Assembly: GCA_003008705.1 (NCBI GenBank)
Contig: PDUO01000011.1
Location: 859,956 to 923,955, forward strand
Reading direction: 5' to 3'
From: Pezicula radicicola
Taxonomy: Eukaryota; Ascomycota; Leotiomycetes; Helotiales; Dermateaceae
Length of the DNA: 64,000 nt
The notes beneath the pieces were generated by a model, which had not been told where the DNA came from, did no database searches, and worked only from the letters and a program-made list of their open reading frames with translations. Both the position numbers and the translations under genes were made by a program. Positions 24,655 through 35,360 of the stretch are shown here, in pieces; position 1 is the first letter of the stretch; each line of letters starts with the position of its first letter.

Positions 24655-27600
24655 ATGGTCAAAAAGGAGAATGTCGAGGCAACTCCAGCCAGACCTCCGA
24701 CGCTGAAGAAAGAGAACTCCAGCGCAAAGAACCAACGCTCAATTCTAGGATTCTTCTCCAAGGCAAGCCCTAATGGCACACCAAACTCGGCAAACGGTAC
24801 ACCGAAAACAAATGGAACGCAGAAGATGGTCAATGGCATGGGAAAGCCTGCTGTCCCAGTCAAAAAGCCCTCTTTCAAAAAGACGATTGCGAAGAACGTC
24901 ACACCAGTTCCAAGTAGTGATATGATCGAACCTTCAAGCTCCCAGGAGAATGAAAATGGTGGAATCCCGAAAGAGGTAGACGACGAAGGTCTATCGCCTT
25001 CGACACCTGCTAAAAGAGTCAAGCAGGAGGTTCCTGGCGTGGCATTTAGTAGTCCTTCCCGAAAGGTATTCATCGCCGAGTAGCACTCCTCGAAATAAGT
25101 TAACAGTGTTCTCGCAGGCAAAAAAGGCAATTAGTTATGCAGAATCGGACAACGACGATGACGATGACATCGTGCTGCCCACCAAATCACAAAGAAAACG
25201 ACTTGTTCAGCGGAAGAACATGGTGGATGATGATGAGGATGAGGATGCCTTCATCGGGGGTATGGATGGAGCTGATGACGATGATGGTAAATAGAACACT
25301 TTCTCTAATTAAATGCCACATATACTGACACAAGACAGAAGATATGGACGATTTCATTGTCGAGGAAGATTCAGATGCACCAGTCTCGAAGAAACGAAAG
25401 CGACCAGCGCCCAAAGCAACTTCTAGAAAGCGTTCAAATATTTCTCCTCCACCTGCATCAGATCATGAAGACGAAGGAGATGATGAGGAAATGGAAATAC
25501 CAGAGCCAGCGTCAGCACAGCAGTGGACATACGACCCCAACAACACCCAACGCCTCAACCCGAAATCGGGGACAACCAAGACCACCGCGAAGAAGGAATA
25601 TAAGGCCGTGAAAGGCAAGGCACATAAGACTGAGCCAGAAACGCGGTACACATGGCTTGCAAATATCCAAGATATGGATCGTAATCCGATTGGAAGCCCA
25701 AATTACGACCCACGAACTTTGTATATTCCTCCCGTGGCTTTTTCGAAGTTCTCAGCCTTTGAAAAACAATACTGGGAGATAAAGCAGAAGTTCTGGGATA
25801 CTGTTGTCTTCTTCAAGAAGGGTAAATTCTATGAACTGTACGAAAAGGATGCAACTATTGGCCACCAACTCTTCGATTTGAAACTCACTGACAGGGTCAA
25901 TATGCGAATGGTCGGTGTCCCTGAATCTTCACTAGACCATTGGGCAAACCAGTTCGTGGCAAAGGGATACAAGATAGCAAGAGTTGACCAGTGCGAGTCA
26001 GCTCTCGGTAAGGAGATGCGTGAACGCGAGGATAGTGAGGGAGCTCCAGGGAAAAATGGAGTAAAGGCAAAGAAGCCAGAGGCCAAGATCATTCGGCGAG
26101 AACTGGCGTGTGTTTTGACTGGCGGTACCTTGGTCGAGGGTAGTATGCTGCAAGACGATATGGCGGTGTACTGTGTGGCTATCAAGGAGGCCATTGTTGA
26201 CGATCTGCCTGCATTTGGCGTCGCATTCGTTGATGCAGCCACTGGCCAGTTCTTCCTCAGCGAATTCGTTGACGATGTCGACTTGACCAAGTTTGAAACT
26301 TTTATTGCTCAAACTAGACCGCAAGAGCTCTTACTTGAAAAGGGCTGTATGTCCACAAAAGCACTCCGGATTCTCAAGAACAATACTACGCCGACGACAA
26401 TCTGGAATCATTTGAAACCGCTCAAGGAGTTCTGGAATGCTGACATTACGAGACGGGAGTTAGATTGTAGTGGTTACTTCCTCTCCGAAAAAGCGCAGGC
26501 TGAAGAAGTCTGGCCAGAGCAGCTCAGCCAAGTTAGAGATAAGGATCTAGTTATGTCTGCGTTTGGTGCTCTGGTCCAATATCTAAGGACGCTTAAATTG
26601 GAGCGAACGCTCTTATCACAAGGAAACTTCTCCAATTATGACCCGATTCAAAAAGCCACGACATTGGTACTCGATGGACAGACGCTCATAAACCTCGAGA
26701 TTTTTGCAAATACCTATGACGGCGGCCAAGAAGGAACATTATTTACGTTACTCAACCGTTGTGTAACACCGTTTGGAAAACGCATGTTTAAACAATGGAT
26801 ATGCCACCCTCTTGCTGATGCCAAGAGAATCAACGAACGCTTGGATGCTGTCGACATGTTGAATGCTGATCCAACCGTACGAGACCAGTTTACATCCTCG
26901 ATGACCAAGATGCCTGACCTGGAGAGGCTTATATCTCGAGTGCACGCTGGTGTATGCAAACCAGAAGACTTTGTCAAGGTTTTGGATGGGTTTGAGCAGA
27001 TCGAGTATACCATGAGTCTCCTCGGTGCCTTTGGTGGAGGTGCGGGCATTGTTGATCGCCTCATTTCTTCGATGCCAGACCTCTCCAAGCCCTTGGAGTG
27101 GTGGAAGACAGCTTTCGATCGGTCAAAGGCTATTGAATTCAAGGTCCTCATTCCAGAACCTGGCGTAGAAGAGGAATTCGACGCAAGCCAGGATCACATC
27201 CAGGAGATTGAAGGCGAATTGCAAGACTTGCTAAAGGCGGCCCAGAAGAAGTTTGACTCCAAGAAGATAGTCTTTAAGGATATCGGAAAGGAAGTCTATC
27301 AATTGGAACTCTCTGATAAGATGAAGGTGCCCTCTGACTGGAAGCTTCTGTCGTCGGCCAAGGGCGTCAAGCGTTACTATTCCCCTCAGCTGAAGGGCCT
27401 GGTTCGAGACCTTCAAGAAGCGCAAGAGACACATAGTCAGGTGGCAAAGCAGGTTGCTAGTCGTCTTTTTGCTCGCTTTGACGACGACTACTCAATATGG
27501 CTACAAGCTGTCAAGGTCATTGCGCAGCTTGATTGTTTGATGAGTCTTGCTGCTGCATCATCATCTTTGGGCGAGCCAAGCTGCAGGCCGACTTTTGTCG

Positions 27601-28492
27601 ACAGTGATCGGAGTGTGATTGAGTTTGAAGAGCTCCGTCACCCCTGCATGCTACCAAACGTCACTACCTTCATTCCCAATGATGTTAAGCTTGGTGGAGC
27701 TGCATCGAATATCAATTTGCTGACTGGTGCAAACGCCGCTGGAAAATCCACAATTTTGCGAATGGTAAGTGCTTTCCGCTCAAAATAATGACCTTCAACT
27801 GACTTGTCCAGACCTGTGTTGCTGTGATCATGGCACAAATCGGCTGTTACGTTCCTTGCATCTCCGCTACTCTCACTCCCGTTGATCGCATTATGTCCCG
27901 TCTCGGCGCCAATGACAACATATTTGCAGCGCAGAGTACCTTCTTCGTCGAACTTTCTGAGACCAAGAAGATCCTCTCAGAAGCAACCCCAAGATCTCTT
28001 GTAATTCTCGATGAGCTTGGACGCGGTACAAGTTCGTACGATGGCGTTGCCGTTGCTCAGGCGGTCCTTCACCACGTTGCGACGCATATTGGCTGCACTG
28101 GGTTCTTTGCAACACATTACCATTCCTTGGCAACTGAATTTGCGGGACATGCTGAGATTGCTCCCAAGCGAATGCAAATTCATGTTGACGATGTCAACCG
28201 CCAAGTAACATTCTTGTACAAACTCGAAGACGGAGTAGCAGAGGGAAGTTTTGGAATGCATTGTGCAGCTATGTGTGGCATCCCAACTAAGGTTATCGAT
28301 CGAGCAGAGATAGCAGCGAGAGACTGGGAACACACGAGTCGATTGAAGGAGAGTTTGGAGAAGGCTAAGAGTGGCTGCTACATTCCACTCGGTTTACAGA
28401 GTGACATTGCTTGGATGCTGAAGGAAGATAGTGAAGAGCCAGTGGAGGACAGAGCTTTGGATGTTTTGATGAAAGCGATTGCTGGTCTATGA
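24655..28492 (+). CDS. msh6: DNA mismatch repair protein MSH6
   Basis: MutS homologue that pairs with Msh2 to recognise base mismatches and small loops in the nucleus. Exons 24655-25065, 25118-25286, 25339-27764 and 27812-28492 give 1228 residues. The N-terminus has a PCNA-binding PIP box QRSILGFF at 27-34, then a disordered acidic/basic linker with a nuclear-localisation-like KKRKRPAPK. The mismatch-reading Phe-x-Glu motif is in GKFYELYEKD (about residue 357). Near residue 990 is the Walker A TGANAAGKST; the last exon carries LVILDELGRGTSSYDG (Walker B) and FATHYHSLA. Length and order are those of fungal Msh6. Introns 1 and 2 fall in the disordered region. ACGCGT promoter boxes suggest G1/S expression. 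Confidence 0.97.
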
Positions 28493-28938
28493 ATATGCTC
28501 AACGGTAGGACGGTTTATTTATCTCTTTTGGTATGCTGGATGAATGTCGGGGTGTAATTATATGGATCGGTGTACATAATGGTTTGGGTTTTTCTACTTC
28601 TTGCTCTGTAGAGGAGCTTTCTAGACTTATTTGCGTCATGGACATGTATTTTAGCAAAAGATGCGGAGCTTTGGTAATGAGAACGCTCCTTATACAATTG
28701 TAGCTGTGATATAATTCTACACGCTAAATAAATAATACAATACTATAGGTCAAATTGCAAGTCCCTCCTTAGTCATCGGATGATCAGCATCCTGGTGATC
28801 CTCGAGGTCAAACGCGACGCGTTAAATTAATTTAAGCGACGTGGCGTAGACAACTTTCATATTCTCTCGGCCAACGACTCTACTGCTGAAGAACTCAATT
28901 GATTCAGTCGCTGTATTACTCCCTATATACCGATCGAG
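28493..28938. other. intergenic with ACGCG boxes
   Basis: Between MSH6 and the next gene; it holds the MCB-type element at 28812-28822. Confidence 0.5.
28812..28822 (+). promoter_or_regulatory. MCB-type box ACGCGACGCGT
   Basis: Overlapping ACGCG and ACGCGT, about 117 bp before the ATG at 28939, mirroring the spacing seen at MSH6. Confidence 0.5.
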
Positions 28939-29889
28939 ATGGTTCAATTGCGCAATGGAAAGCAGCTGAACGAATACGAAGCGCACAGTAACAAGACCGT
29001 TGGTACCAAGAAGCGCATTGCTTCCGCCACGAAACGCAAAGCAAGTGAGATCTCAGAGGTAGATAAGGAAAATGAGGGAGGAACGACGTCCGAAATTATA
29101 CAGTCCTCGAACAGGTCGACAAAGTATGATGTGCTGGTGCCAGCAAAACCTCGAACTCTTACGACGCCGGATTTGGGCATTGATTCTGTAAAGAAGGAAG
29201 AGGCCTCCAATAAAGCGAATATAAATAACGAACGACCACACACTCCCAAACCAAATCAATTACCTGCAAAGGAGGAGAAATGCAAGATTACAAGGAATGA
29301 GAAGACACCAGGACGAATTGGGCCCATAAAGAAGGAAGATTTCTCAATCAAACCGGACATCAAACCTTTCAAAGGACCCCCAGGCAAAAAGGTTCGCAAA
29401 ACACCCGAGGAGAAAGACGAAGAATATACACAATTCATGCGGGATAATAAAGGCCACGTCTTCCACGAGTTACAAATATGCTATGATAAGGGACCCAGTG
29501 GATCACCTACATACGATAGACAAGGCTTCGAACTCGATTGGGAAAAAGTAGCACATTGGAAAGAACCAAGTCGAAAATGGAGACCGAGTAAACGAGAGAA
29601 TGATTATTTCGATCAGAAGAAGTTGGATGAGAAGAGGATGACGGAGATCTTCTTTGAGCCTGGTGCTGTTCCTGAGGATGAATGGAGTTTTCACAATTTT
29701 GGGTTGCATTGGCAGGATAGGGTTTCTAAGGATTTGGGAATTCCGTTTCATAGGATTGGTCTTGTGGAGTTTGAACGCTGGGAAAGTATGGGTTTCCCGA
29801 GGGCGGGGAAGGGTGAGTGGCAGAGTTTTGGGAAGGAGGAACGGAGTAGAGTTATGGGGTTGTTGAGTGGTGCTTCTTTGAGGAAGTAG
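28939..29889 (+). CDS. hypothetical nuclear-looking protein with KEN box
   Basis: Intronless, 316 residues, function unknown. The first 150 residues are basic, Lys/Ser/Pro-rich and look disordered, with possible nuclear-localisation runs (TKRKASE) and a KEN motif at 43-45 (EVDKENEGG), the degron read by the APC/C. Residues about 150-316 look folded and conserved in style: FHELQICYDKGPSG, FELDWEKVAHWKEPS, EWSFHNFGLHWQDRVSKDLG. Together with the ACGCGT box upstream, the pattern suggests a cell-cycle-regulated nuclear protein; this is inference. I cannot assign a family. Confidence 0.75.
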   Translation: MVQLRNGKQLNEYEAHSNKTVGTKKRIASATKRKASEISEVDKENEGGTTSEIIQSSNRSTKYDVLVPAKPRTLTTPDLGIDSVKKEEASNKANINNERPHTPKPNQLPAKEEKCKITRNEKTPGRIGPIKKEDFSIKPDIKPFKGPPGKKVRKTPEEKDEEYTQFMRDNKGHVFHELQICYDKGPSGSPTYDRQGFELDWEKVAHWKEPSRKWRPSKRENDYFDQKKLDEKRMTEIFFEPGAVPEDEWSFHNFGLHWQDRVSKDLGIPFHRIGLVEFERWESMGFPRAGKGEWQSFGKEERSRVMGLLSGASLRK

Positions 29890-30326
29890 GTATTTTTGGG
29901 AGGTTGGAGGGTGGGTTTTATTGTGTATTTATATGTAGAAGTAGGAATTCATGTATTATAATTTCAATTGTAACGGTAGGTTGTTCCTAGACTAGAATGG
30001 TTTACTTCTAGGTTGCTCTCTTTCCTGTGACAATTAGAATCTTTAGCAAGAAGAGGAACACAGTACTACTCTTAGTTTTAGAATAGCTTCAAGAAGTAAA
30101 TTTGCTAGTGTCTAAGTTTTGGTTATCTGCAAGAAAAAGGATCCACAAATATAGTAAAGTTAGTTAGCTATACCCTTTTTAATGCTACTTTCATTTAACT
30201 ACTATTTAACACCATTAGAAATGGCACCACACGTGTTCTCGTGCAGGAGAGGGTTGGTGGCTTTAGACATGGAATGACTTTGGTTTTTAAGCGGGTGGGA
30301 GATTGTCTTATGGTTGAGTTCTGATA
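29890..30326. other. intergenic
   Basis: AT-rich 3' region between the KEN-box gene and the SNF2 fragment; no element recognised. Confidence 0.4.
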
Positions 30327-30770
30327 TCAAAGGAATCGATTGCATTTATTGCAGCAAATATTGGGCATTGCTGTTATGAGTGTGTTTGTTGTCATTTGGT
30401 TTTTTTTATGGGCTCTAGCTGAAATTACACTAGTTAGTATTGGTTCCACGGAGAAATTCTTTGTTAGCGTTCTAAATGGTATTCTTAATGGTGTCCTGCG
30501 CTTGGCCTGGCAACTTGCGTTTGAAAAGGCGATAAGCCTGTGGACATCTGTCCATCGATTGTCCATAAATGACCCGGAGAGGCAGAGACAAGATGAATAG
30601 TGTAGATTCTTAACGGCCGCTTGCTGGACACCAGCAATTTTCTTGATATTTTGCGCCTCGTCAAAAATTAATCGTTTAATGGGCAGTTCCGCCAAATGGG
30701 AGAACGACGAGTCGATGAGGATGGCGCCGTGTAGCCCTAGTTTGAGCGGTGCTTCTTATCGACAACACCA
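30327..30770 (-). pseudogene. fragment of SNF2-family ATPase
   Basis: Minus-strand frame with AILIDSSFSHLAELPIKRLI directly followed by FDEAQNIKK, the DEAQ/DEAH Walker B region of SNF2-type helicases, then LSGSFMDNRWTDVHRLI, matching the next motif (LTGT/S-P-.DN-..D...L). A stop interrupts upstream near 30760 and neither end of a helicase is present, so only a motif II-III piece remains. It is a relic, probably from a degenerate helicase-like gene of the kind often found in accessory DNA. Confidence 0.7.
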
Positions 30771-31408
30771 TGTTTTAGGGTATCTCTGAAGTTTGCTCAA
30801 TATCCTCTCTGTTGTTCATGATGTCGATACTCATATTTTACTGTATTTGAGGGTTCGAATACTCGATACTTTCAATGATGGCGCTTACCTCCAAAAAGAA
30901 TCCTATGACTGTGGACTATGGATGTCATCCGCCGTTCCTCATTAGGCATAAAGGATGTAGAGAAGTGTGTTAGTAGACGACATGACCTATTGCTACTAGA
31001 GAAAAGAGAGCAAGCGAGTAGTATTAGAAAATTATAAGCCTGCTTGCGATGTAAATTCTTTAAGTAGATTTATAACAAAGGCTCTGCCCGTAATACTTGG
31101 CGCATATAAAAAATAAGTAAAGAGCAGCAAACCTACAACGGGAAAACTAAACATGAGCAATAGGCTCCTCTTAAACCACTATTGACTCTCTCTGAGTTAT
31201 CTATGTCTTGTCAAAGATGTGCAATACTCTTCTTATTCATGCTTCTTTTACTGCTAACTATTTTTTCTCTCTCCCTTGCCTTGCAAGTCAGTACAAAAAT
31301 GCAAAACCAATATCACATTATCCATTCTTACATTGATCCTCTTTTCAACTTCACAATTTCCCTCTTTTCCATCACTGCAATCTTTCATAACCATTCAAAC
31401 CCATCACT
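30771..31408. other. intergenic, no gene seen
   Basis: Between the helicase fragment and the CFEM gene. Open frames on the plus strand here and over the CFEM gene are antisense shadows. Confidence 0.4.
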
Positions 31409-32106
31409 TTACAATGCCCACGCCATAACAGCTAAACCAACAACGACACCAAACCCAAAACTGCCAGCTACATCCAAAGTTCTTGGAGCCACACCCTTGA
31501 CCGGCGCCGATGTAGATGTAGATATATCAGTTGAGCTCGGTGTTCCATTGGAAGTCGTACTTGAAGATGAAGTTGAGTTAATTACGACACAGATTTCTTT
31601 TGCGAGAAGTGCAAACTCTATGGTTTCAAAAGACTTTAGTATTTGATCTTCAGATGGTTTTGGCTGATTTCGGGCCTTTGGGGTGGTTCAACGGGGAAAA
31701 CGTACGTGTGAGATCACCAGTTGTACAAGTTGAGTTTTTCTGCAGACATGGCATGATGATGGAAGCCAGTTCGGAACTATGGGTACAGTGGCATGCGAAG
31801 TCAGTTTTGCTACAGCCTACTGCGGCTAGTGCTGGATCATCGCAAGCATCCTGTTCGAATAAAAAAGAGAAAAATTAGATTTGTGATATTTGAGTTGATG
31901 TAAGGGAGGGAAGGAGGGAAGGAGGGAAGGAGGGAAGGAGGGAAGGAGGGAAGGAGGGAAGGAGGGAAGGAGGGAAGACTTACGACACATTGAGGAATTT
32001 GTGCGGCTAGTCCTTCAGCAGTTTCATCATTTTGATTTTGGTTTTGGGCTGTTACTGTGAGGATGCTTGTTATTGCTGAGGTGAGAATGAAGATTGGTGG
32101 ACGCAT
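31409..32106 (-). CDS. CFEM-domain, probably GPI-anchored protein
   Basis: Small secreted fungal surface protein. Exons 32106-31984, 31850-31706 and 31617-31409 give 158 residues. A signal peptide (MRPPIFILTSAITSILTVTA) is followed by an eight-cysteine CFEM domain with Cys at 40, 44, 54, 61, 63, 76, 83 and 99. Asp58 in the TDFACHC segment is at the place of the haem-iron ligand described for yeast CFEM proteins. A Ser/Thr-rich stalk and a hydrophobic tail (GFGVVVGLAVMAWAL) fit a GPI signal. CFEM proteins act in haem/iron uptake or at the host interface; the role here is open. Intron 1 contains a long purine minisatellite. An upstream in-frame ATG exists, but this one starts the signal peptide. 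Confidence 0.88.
31902..31978. repeat. GGAAGGAG minisatellite inside CFEM intron 1
   Basis: About nine to ten head-to-tail 8-bp units of the form AAGGAGGG, near-perfect, starting a few bases from the donor site of the CFEM intron. On the transcript it is a pyrimidine tract. Confidence 0.95.
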
Positions 32107-35100
32107 TTTGAAGGGAATCGAAGGATTAATAGATAGAGGTGTAGAATGCAATCGAAGGATTATGCTTGGATTTAAGAAGCTGAGCAGAGAAAAGAATCAG
32201 CACTTAAAAGCCTTACTTATATACCTTCAATAAAAGAAGGCAGGTAAAAAGGAATACACTAAATAAATACACTTAACAATGCGTAAGCCACTGATCCCCG
32301 GTTACCAAAGACAGATCGTTGTATATTTCAGCCTCAAAGTCCAATGTGGCAAACACGTCAGTGAGCACCAAAAGTGTTGACCTTTTTCATTGAATACGAG
32401 ACGATCAGGAACAAAAGGTACAAAGTAAACTTATTTCATTTGCTTCCGATGCGAACATCTATACTCTATTGTTGTCTAGATCCTCTACCTAGTACAGATG
32501 TGGCGTTGTAAGGACTTGGCTATTGGTCGCTTATTTGGTGGCAGATATTGCGTAGGTGGTTAGACACCCGAGCGTGCAGTACCCATCTGATAGTATGAGA
32601 CAGGATGCGTCCTGAGCTGACAACTGTCAGCTTGGCCTTTTATGTCATTTAATGGCGAAACAGAGAAGCACCATATATCCTGATAATGCAATTGTTGAAT
32701 GCGCATTGGAGCAAATGTTGCGATGGGCAACAAAGTGTCTCGATTCCAGCACGTGATCATTAGGAGATTTAACTTGAGATGACAGATATCTAAATCTCGG
32801 GCAAATGCTCGAGGTTTATTATTAATATGTATTTATAATACCCAAGCTTTTAAAGTCCCAAAGCTACCTACCATCCCAAATGAAGCTCTGAAATGTCACG
32901 TGTAAATCTCGCCAATTTCAGGGGCTAGGTAAACAAACCACAACACTAGCACCAACGCACGCATCGCTATCTACTTTATATTTTATCTTAACCACAACTT
33001 CTTCAACAAACAGAACAGGCGTGCCACAGTGGTAAGTGGTTGAGATCAAATTCTGTTTGAAGAGGAGGAATGAGTAACTAATGGTTCGCCAATCCCCCAT
33101 ACGAATACGAAATCAAAATCCAAAATCGAAATCGAAATCAAGAACGCAAACGAAAAAACACACTTGTTAGCCCCCTAGACGGGTGATTTAAAAATACTGG
33201 GTTTGTTCTCGAATGGCTAACATTCGAGGTTTTTTTGCGCTTTTTTTGCCTTTTTCGCCTTTTTGGTGTTGATTTTTGGAGAGACAGCTAGCTCGGTTGT
33301 GGTGGCCCGTTTTGGTTACCTTGCGTTCTATTTTCCTGGGAGTGCTCGCTAAAGGGAAGAGAAAGCTGAAGCTGAGGTTGAGGTTGGATGTGAATACGAT
33401 ATGATTTCTTAGAAATAAAATAAGCAACTCGTTTGAAAAGATGGTCAGTCGTAAGCTAACTATGATACTTTCAACCTAGATGCGACAGGAAACTGCTGGT
33501 GATGAAGTCCTATAAGAAGACTGTCTCTCAGACTTATGCTTTTGTTTTCATCCTCCATAAGGTTCAAGACACGGTCAGACATTTTATTAGTGGTTATGAC
33601 TTCTCTTCACTTCACGTTTCCTATCTCTCCTGCGTAGTTCTAGCATATCTTTACAGATGGCTCAAGAGCGCACAAAACTCATGGAAAAGACTACGAAGGG
33701 TTAATGAGAACAAGTGCAGGGTAGAGCTATCCCATTCTTTGCGGATAAGAAGGTTAACCAATATATATACTGTTAAGCGTTCGTCACATAATTACTAGGT
33801 CACATAACAGCACTAGGCCTGCTTCACTTGTAGTTTAGCCTCCTCTTTCCTTTCTTTCTTGTACCTGAGAGGATTTTAGTATACCTCAGGTAGTCAATTG
33901 ATTCCTATTTCCTATCTTCGTGCTCGTCATAGTCCAGTACATAGTAGCAACACCCGCACGATAAGTAAGACCTTCGGATCGAACTTCGAATTTCAAGCAC
34001 GCTCTTAAGCCATCGAACAGAACCACCTATACGCCACCACTCTGCACGAATCACCAAAACCTACTCTTCAACGGAAGAAAAGATTGATCACCGCCCTACA
34101 GCTCAGCTCCTCCCTCTGGCTGCGGATTCATTGGCTATAACCCTCTGGTCCTCCCTTCGTGGGCCTGGACCGACTCGTCTCGACGATCAATATGCAATAT
34201 GCAGAGAAGCAAGAGTCGAAAGAACCAATTCGGAATCAACGGCAGATTCGCGAAATTGCCTATCTTCATGGTCTAGTACATATACCAAAGGGAGAACAAT
34301 TCCATTCTTAACCTGTTAGAAGAATGACAACTGCTTGCCAAGTGACAACAAATTTTAAGCATAAGTTAAGGCAAGCAGACCTTTTATTTTCTATCACTGG
34401 ACAAATCACATGGATTTTTAACAGGTAACTTAAAGGCGTTACGTGGCCTGCTATCAGAATCTAAATGTCGAGTTTTTCAACGTTCCATCAACACGCAATC
34501 TATTGGATGCAGCACCGAGATTGTCAAGGATCCTCTCTCCATCGCGCATTAGCTCCTCAATATCAACAATATGTTATACTACCTATGCATCTGCCTGTCC
34601 TCGCAAAACCAGATTGCTAAATTATCAACATTTCTCTCCAGATCGCATATTGCCTATAGTAGTCTTGGTACAGTATGGCGAGTCTAGTGAATGAATCTGA
34701 ACATTAAATAGACCTTCTAATTCTATTTTAAAAGTCGACAGGATCTTGAAAACTAATAAACCAATATAGCAATAAGAAGCTATTCTAAGCATATATATGT
34801 TTGCTTTCGAGAAAACTATCACTTAATAGTTGACTTAAGCGCATGGATTAAAGGTTATAGTTCTTAAGAATAATGAATTTTCGTTTTAAGTATAAGCTTG
34901 CTTCCTATGTATGTAGTGTTAAATCGTGGCGTATACTAGATTGTAAAGAAGGCTATAAAGCTTAAGCAGCCAAGGAAAAGGCTATCTCGTGCTGCAATGG
35001 CTAGATGTTAAGGAAGGAGTACTAACGCTTAATATGTTAGCATCGCAACTTAATTGTATGCGTACTAGCATATAGCTGGAGAGAAAGATTTGTACATCAA

Positions 35101-35360
35101 TAAAAGTTTAGCAAATAACTATCGAACAATAAACCTCTATGAAGCGAAACAATAATGCATTCTATGGCATATACAAACCCTCAAAGTTAGCGCCCCTAAC
35201 TTATTATCGATAATAGTCTCATACTTACGAAGTTACGAATAGGCATATATCTGCAGTTAATGAGCATGAGATTCATCCTAATATAGCACATATCAATTTC
35301 CGTAAAATGCCGAAACGGTACACCCAGCCTCAGAACTCCTCGCTGCCTACAAGAGCCGCA
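32107..35360. other. long gene-poor AT-rich stretch
   Basis: No intact gene. 34950-35250 reads as decayed coding sequence: one frame gives KQPRKRLSRAAMARC and DLYINKSLANNYRTINLYEA interrupted by several TAA codons, which fits C-to-T decay of an old gene or transposon, but I cannot name it. The remaining open frames are short. Confidence 0.35.

Noticed and set aside
31182..31646. 154-codon plus-strand frame with hydrophobic start
   Set aside because: It is antisense to the CFEM gene's last exon, whose frame, cysteines and splice sites are clear.
34131..34694. short plus-strand frames
   Set aside because: Low complexity of support; may be relics but no identity could be given.
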